Assembly (NCBI RefSeq): GCF_039839375.1
Contig: NZ_JBDOQU010000024.1
Location: forward strand, 1-37,633
Reading direction: 5' to 3'
Origin: JBDOQU01 sp039839375
GTDB lineage: Bacteria; Pseudomonadota; Alphaproteobacteria; DSM-16000; Inquilinaceae
Length of the DNA: 37,633 bases
Shown: piece after piece, positions 34,571 to 37,633 of the stretch
Position numbering within the stretch: position 1 is the stretch's first letter
Layout of the letters: the number at the start of each line of letters is the position of its first letter
Notes under the pieces: model-generated
Seen by the model: the letters and a program-made list of their open reading frames with translations, nothing else
Told to the model about the DNA's origin: nothing
Databases searched by the model: none
Made by a program: the position numbers and the translations under genes

Positions 34571-34908
34571 ATGTCGTCACGCTGTCCGTCGCTTCCCGTG
34601 AGGAAGTCACCGATCGCGCCCTTTCCGCATTCGCGGGACGGGAGATGGGCGCGCACATATCCTTCGCCACGGCGGAATTGCTGTGGCGGACGCTGACCAG
34701 GAAGCGCTGGGAACTCCTGAAGGCGATGACGGGGCAGGGATCCATGACCATCCGTGAAGTCGCGCGCCGCGTCGGCCGCGACGTGAAGGCGGTCCATGGC
34801 GACGTGCACACCCTGCTGGACGCTGGCATCCTCGACAGCACCGAAGACCGCCGGATCGTTTTTCCCTACGAAGCAGTGCATGTCGATTTCATGCTGACGG
34901 CGGCATAA
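34567..34908 (+). CDS. TumA-like antitoxin, HVO_A0114 family DNA-binding protein
   Basis: A 113-aa winged-helix protein. LLWRTLTRKRWELLKAMTGQ, then SMTIREVARRVGRDVKAVHG and DVHTLLDAGILDSTEDRRIV match the HVO_A0114 family, the antitoxin partner of TumE/DUF6516 toxins. Start ATG 34567 has GGAGG (34557-34561) 5 nt upstream and overlaps the stop of the decayed toxin. With the toxin lost it is probably an orphan antitoxin or a free DNA-binding regulator. No frame damage is seen. Confidence 0.8.
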   Translation: MNVVTLSVASREEVTDRALSAFAGREMGAHISFATAELLWRTLTRKRWELLKAMTGQGSMTIREVARRVGRDVKAVHGDVHTLLDAGILDSTEDRRIVFPYEAVHVDFMLTAA

Positions 34909-34982
34909 CCACTGAGCGGTCGCGCCTGGGCAGGATCTTTCGACAGCTTCGAGAGGGGGGGGGTCTTCCCCAAAAACTGTCA

Positions 34983-35090
34983 TGCTGGACCCCGATCCAG
35001 CATCCATGCGGCGTCGATGGCGGCCACGTCCGGTTCTTCGCCGCCGGTGAAGCGGTGACCCCTTATGGATTCCGGCTCGGAGGCCGGAAT
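34983..35090. repeat. Paired-hairpin intergenic repeat
   Basis: Two perfect hairpins: TGCTGGA-N6-TCCAGCA (34983-35002) and ATTCCGGC-N6-GCCGGAAT (35069-35090). The wording (CATGCTGGACCCCGATCCAG, GGAGGCCGGAATGAC) is that of a widespread proteobacterial intergenic repeat. The related fragment CAGCCTCCGCTGGAATGAC lies near 104-122, just after the IS110 tail. Confidence 0.6.
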
Positions 35091-35121
35091 GACCAAAAAA
35101 GGCAGCGGCCTCTCCCTTCTT

Positions 35122-35149
35122 CCTCATGGTGAGCCCGTCGAACCATGTG
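35122..35149. repeat. Half copy of dispersed palindromic repeat
   Basis: CCTCATGGTGAGCCCGTCGA, then ACCATGTG, matches the left arm of the element at 150-210. No right arm follows. Confidence 0.65.
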
Positions 35150-35170
35150 GCTCCGTATGAGCGTGTTCGA

Positions 35171-35186
35171 AATTCGTTTCCGAATT
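35171..35186. promoter_or_regulatory. GlpR/DeoR-type operator 1 upstream of glpD
   Basis: AATTCG-TTTC-CGAATT is a perfect 6-4-6 inverted repeat. It fits the TTCG-N4-CGAA layout bound by DeoR-family GlpR repressors of glycerol genes. A degenerate further copy (TTTTCC-TTTA-CGAAAG) follows at 35188-35203. Centre about 96 bp before the glpD start. Confidence 0.5.
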
Positions 35187-35219
35187 ATTTTCCTTTACGA
35201 AAGAAAATACCCGCTATAG

Positions 35220-35235
35220 CGTTCGTCTTCGAACG
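35220..35235. promoter_or_regulatory. GlpR/DeoR-type operator 2 upstream of glpD
   Basis: CGTTCG-TCTT-CGAACG is a perfect 6-4-6 inverted repeat with the same TTCG-N4-CGAA core as operator 1, 49 bp downstream centre to centre. Two matching dyads in one short promoter region strengthen the case for a GlpR-like repressor, whose gene is not in the window. Confidence 0.5.
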
Positions 35236-35274
35236 GCAGATGGTTAATGTTCCACTCCTGTCAGTGGGGACGCC

Positions 35275-36834
35275 ATGCGGGCTGGGGGCGAGGGAGCGGT
35301 CGATATTCTGATCGTCGGCGGCGGCGTGAACGGCGCCGGCATCGCCCGTGACGCCGCCGGTCGCGGCCTTTCGGTCCTGCTGTGCGAACAGAACGATCTC
35401 GGCTCCGGCACCTCTTCGGCCAGCACCAAGCTGATCCATGGCGGTCTCCGCTATCTTGAACATTACGAATTCCGGCTGGTCCGCGAGGCGCTGATCGAGC
35501 GGGAGGTGCTGCTGCGCGCCGCGCCTCACATCGTCTGGCCGCTGCGCTTCGTGCTGCCGCACAACCGGTCGATGCGGCCGGCCTGGCTGGTCCGGCTCGG
35601 CCTCTTTCTTTACGACCATCTGGGCGGGCGGGAGCTGCTGCCGGGATCGCGCTCGGTCGACCTCCGCTCCCATCCCTCAGGCGTGCCGCTCCAGCCGCAA
35701 TTCGCGAAGGCTTTCGAATATTCCGATTGCTGGGTTGAGGACGCCCGGCTGGTCGTGTTGACCGCGATGGATGCGCGAGAGCGCGGAGCCGACATCCGCA
35801 CCCGCACCCGATGCCTGTCGGCGCGGCGCGACGGCGATATCTGGCGCGTCCGCCTCGCCCCGGAAGGCGGGGAGGAGATCGAGGTGACAGCCCGCGCGCT
35901 GGTCAACGCCGCCGGGCCCTGGGTCGCCGACGTGCTGAACGCCCGGATCGGGCTCAACGCAAACGGCGCGGTCCGGCTCATCAAGGGCAGCCATATCGTC
36001 GTGCCCCGCCTGTTCGAGGGCGATCAGGCCTACATCTTCCAGAACGACGACCGCCGCATCGTCTTCGCCATCCCCTATGAGGGCGACTACACGCTGATCG
36101 GCACCACCGATGTCGATTATGACGGCGACCCGGCCGCCGTCGCGATCGCGGAGGACGAGATCGCCTATCTCTGCCGCGCCGTCTCCGGCTACTTCAAACA
36201 GCCGGTGACACCCGACCTGATCGTCTGGACCTATAGCGGCGTCCGCCCGCTCTATGACGACAAGTCGAAGGATGCCTCGGCCGTCACCCGAGACTATGTG
36301 CTGGAACTCGACGCGCCGGAGGGCGCGGCCCCGCTGCTTTCCGTCTTCGGCGGCAAGATCACCACGTTCCGGCGGCTAGCCGAACAGGCGGTCGACAGAC
36401 TGGCCGCGCCGCTCGGTGTCTCGGCTCCGCCCTGGACGGCCGATGCGCCCCTTCCCGGCGGCGACATCCCGAACGCAGATTTCGACGCCTTCCTGGCCGG
36501 ACTCCGCCGAGACCGTCCCTGGCTGCCGGCATCGCTCGCGCGTCGCTACGCCCGCGCCTACGGGACCCGCACGGGCGACCTCCTCGGCGATGCCGGCTCG
36601 CTCGACCAACTCGGCGAGGATTTCGGCGACGGGCTCCATGAAGCGGAACTACGCTACGTTGTGGCGCGAGAATTCGTTACCGTACCGGAGGACTTCTTCT
36701 GGCGGCGCTCCAAGATGGGCCTCCATGCCGGAGAGAAGGCCAGATCGGCGGTCGCAGCCTGGTTCGCGAGACTGGGCGAGGCGGCCGGGGCGGGACGACC
36801 GGCCGTCGCGGCGTCTATTGGGAAGAGGGCATGA
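35275..36834 (+). CDS. glpD: Glycerol-3-phosphate dehydrogenase
   Basis: A 519-aa FAD flavoenzyme, peripheral on the inner membrane, that oxidises glycerol-3-phosphate to dihydroxyacetone phosphate and passes electrons to quinone. FAD loop DILIVGGGVNGAGIARDAAG, GSGTSSASTKLIHGGLRYLE, YSGVRPLYDD and VFGGKITTFRRLAE are typical. The catalytic part is complete to VPEDFFWRRSKMGLH. The last residues (about GAGRPAVAASIGKRA) are not GlpD-like: they come from the glpV sequence read in another frame, so the native stop was probably lost in a deletion. The enzyme may still work. Confidence 0.92.
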   Translation: MRAGGEGAVDILIVGGGVNGAGIARDAAGRGLSVLLCEQNDLGSGTSSASTKLIHGGLRYLEHYEFRLVREALIEREVLLRAAPHIVWPLRFVLPHNRSMRPAWLVRLGLFLYDHLGGRELLPGSRSVDLRSHPSGVPLQPQFAKAFEYSDCWVEDARLVVLTAMDARERGADIRTRTRCLSARRDGDIWRVRLAPEGGEEIEVTARALVNAAGPWVADVLNARIGLNANGAVRLIKGSHIVVPRLFEGDQAYIFQNDDRRIVFAIPYEGDYTLIGTTDVDYDGDPAAVAIAEDEIAYLCRAVSGYFKQPVTPDLIVWTYSGVRPLYDDKSKDASAVTRDYVLELDAPEGAAPLLSVFGGKITTFRRLAEQAVDRLAAPLGVSAPPWTADAPLPGGDIPNADFDAFLAGLRRDRPWLPASLARRYARAYGTRTGDLLGDAGSLDQLGEDFGDGLHEAELRYVVAREFVTVPEDFFWRRSKMGLHAGEKARSAVAAWFARLGEAAGAGRPAVAASIGKRA

Positions 36835-37397
36835 AGCTCGGCTACCAGGACGCCGGCTCCTGGACGCTGCTCAACAGCACGCCGCTGGAACGGCGCAAGG
36901 CGGCCTGGCTCTATGCCCAGTTCTGCGTCTGCAAATCGACCTCACTCAAGAAGACCCTGGTCGGGCTGACGCCGATCCGCGACACCGACATCCGCTCCGA
37001 CGCGATGACGGAAGCCGCGCCGAAGCTGGGCGGGCTGGTCGAATTCTACCGCAGCCCGGCCCGCGTCGCCTGGACGCCGACCGGCACCAACGTTCCCGAC
37101 TATCCGAAGCTGGCGCAGCTCTGGTGGCAGAACGTGGCGGAGGCGGTGACCGGCGAGAAGACCCCGCAGGAGGCGATGGACAGCCTGGCCGCCCAGCAGG
37201 ACGACATCCTGCGGCGGCTGGAACGCGCCGACGTCTTCGAGGAGTGCGGCCCCCGCCTCAACGAGGAGCAGGACGCCCAGTACTGGTTCGACCAGCCGGG
37301 CGCGCCGAAGCCCAAGCTGGAGAACGAGAAGGAGCCGGGCGAAACCGTCGCCTATGACAGCCTCATCCAGGCCTGGCGCGAAGGTCGGGTGAGATAA
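36798..37397 (+). pseudogene. glpV: 3' fragment of glycerol ABC transporter binding protein GlpV
   Basis: An open frame of about 188 codons from ATG 36831 encodes only the C-terminal third of a large (about 570 aa) GlpV-type periplasmic binding protein. Homology starts upstream of the ATG as GVYWEEG, inside the glpD tail, then MKLGYQDAGSWTLLNSTPLE and the family ending EEQDAQYWFDQPGAPKPKLE, ETVAYDSLIQAWREG. Signal peptide and N-terminal lobe are missing, so no function in transport is expected. In rhizobia the order is glpR-glpD-glpSTPQUV; here glpD runs straight into the end of glpV, which indicates an internal deletion. Confidence 0.8.
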
Positions 37398-37411
37398 TCG
37401 GATAACCAACG

Positions 37412-37508
37412 CCCCTCACCCAACCCTCTCCCCGGCGGGGAGAGGGCTACTTTTTACCCTCGCCCCTTCGGGGAGAGGGAGGGACCCGCAAAGCGGGAGG
37501 GTGAGGGG
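37412..37508. repeat. Nested palindromic intergenic repeat
   Basis: Outer arms CCCCTCACCC (37412-37421) and GGGTGAGGGG (37499-37508) enclose two inner hairpins: CCCTCTCCCC/GGGGAGAGGG (37424-37446) and a similar stem around 37457-37479. This is the well-known CCCCTCACCC..CTCTCCCC type of proteobacterial intergenic repeat. It separates the glpV fragment from the IS481 end and may also terminate transcription. Confidence 0.75.
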
Positions 37509-37532
37509 AGTGGTCCGACCCGGATAGAGTCC

Positions 37533-37633
37533 TGACAGTTCTGTCCAGATACATTGCTGACAGTTAGTCCGGCCGGCAGGAGGGTCCTGCCGATGCCGTG
37601 GAAAGAGCTGTCAGTGATGGATGAGAAGTTGAT
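37533..37633 (+). mobile_element. 5' end of an IS481-type insertion sequence
   Basis: The region before the transposase start carries CTGACAGTT twice (starting near 37531 and 37557), with CTGTCCAGATACATTG between them, as in the left ends of IS481-like elements. The exact terminal base and any target duplication cannot be fixed because the rest of the element lies outside the window. Confidence 0.6.
37593..37633 (+). CDS. IS481-family transposase, N-terminal fragment
   Basis: ATG 37593, with AGGAGGG about 9 nt upstream, opens MPWKELSVMDEKL and runs off the right edge. The MPWKE..VMDE start is typical of IS481-type transposases with an N-terminal helix-turn-helix and an rve catalytic domain. 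Only 13 full codons are visible. Confidence 0.7.
   Translation, partial: MPWKELSVMDEKL

Larger units (their letters stand above)
34909..35274. other. Gene-free stretch before glpD
   Basis: 366 bp without a credible gene. It holds two hairpin-forming repeat parts (34983-35002 and 35069-35090), a half copy of the dispersed palindrome (35122-35149), and an AT-rich glpD control region from about 35165 with two GlpR-type dyads. A run of nine G lies near 34957. Confidence 0.7.

Noticed and set aside
33121..35127. 668-codon open frame on the minus strand opposite doeD, eutC and the antitoxin gene
   Set aside because: High GC keeps the antisense frame open. The plus-strand genes in the same stretch have clear family motifs, and the antisense protein is low-complexity with no recognisable domain.

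Overview
High-GC chromosomal segment of a Gram-negative alphaproteobacterium. The class is indicated by a C4-pathway 5-aminolevulinate synthase (hemA), a DUF3126 protein, a PAS_5-type PAS protein, a long-form pyrE, a GlpD/GlpV glycerol locus of rhizobial type, and intergenic palindromic repeats of a kind common in alphaproteobacteria. The large ectoine/hydroxyectoine uptake and catabolism locus suggests a marine, saline or rhizosphere-associated organism, perhaps in or near Rhodospirillales. Genus and species cannot be read from the window.

Layout. 1-345: tail of an IS110-type transposase, then a palindromic repeat. 346-2886: DUF3126 gene facing, across a strong hairpin, a 755-aa outer-membrane barrel protein that carries a right-handed beta-helix. 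2994-4013: divergent AraC regulator. 4050-5726: universal stress protein and an SDR oxidoreductase. 5857-7785 (minus strand): hemA, a winged-helix protein and a 47-aa membrane protein that overlaps it. 7942-8436: PAS_5 protein. 8609-10794: ribokinase-like kinase and M20 amidohydrolase. 10823-15889: pyrE, an alpha/beta hydrolase, a DUF1194 secreted protein, ygfZ, pyrC and a small lipoprotein. 16096-18611: a conserved hypothetical, a secreted EF-hand protein, a tandem Ig-like secreted protein and a TetR regulator. 18806-20092: an orphan nucleotide-sugar dehydrogenase. 20190-22492: LysR regulator divergent from an MFS exporter.

22506-34458 is the core of the window: a complete ectoine uptake and breakdown locus. 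On the minus strand, ehuB-ehuC-ehuD-ehuA encodes the ABC importer and ends in an overlapping FCD-type GntR regulator. On the plus strand, doeA(eutD)-eutB-doeB(eutE)-doeX, then doeC-doeD-eutC, hydrolyse ectoine to N-acetyl-diaminobutyrate, deacetylate it, transaminate it to aspartate semialdehyde and oxidise that to aspartate. EutB and EutC are thought to handle the hydroxylated intermediate. The 359-bp divergent control region carries several short palindromes. A 15-bp Lrp-like palindrome lies between doeX (Lrp/AsnC) and doeC. No eutA and no MocR-type enuR lie in the window.

34460-34908 holds a decayed TumE-type toxin remnant followed by an intact TumA-like antitoxin. 35275-37397 holds glpD behind two DeoR/GlpR-type palindromes, joined directly to the 3' end of glpV; the intervening glycerol ABC transporter genes appear to have been deleted. 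The window ends in another palindromic repeat and the 5' end of an IS481-type insertion sequence. I saw no tRNA, rRNA, CRISPR array or complete prophage.
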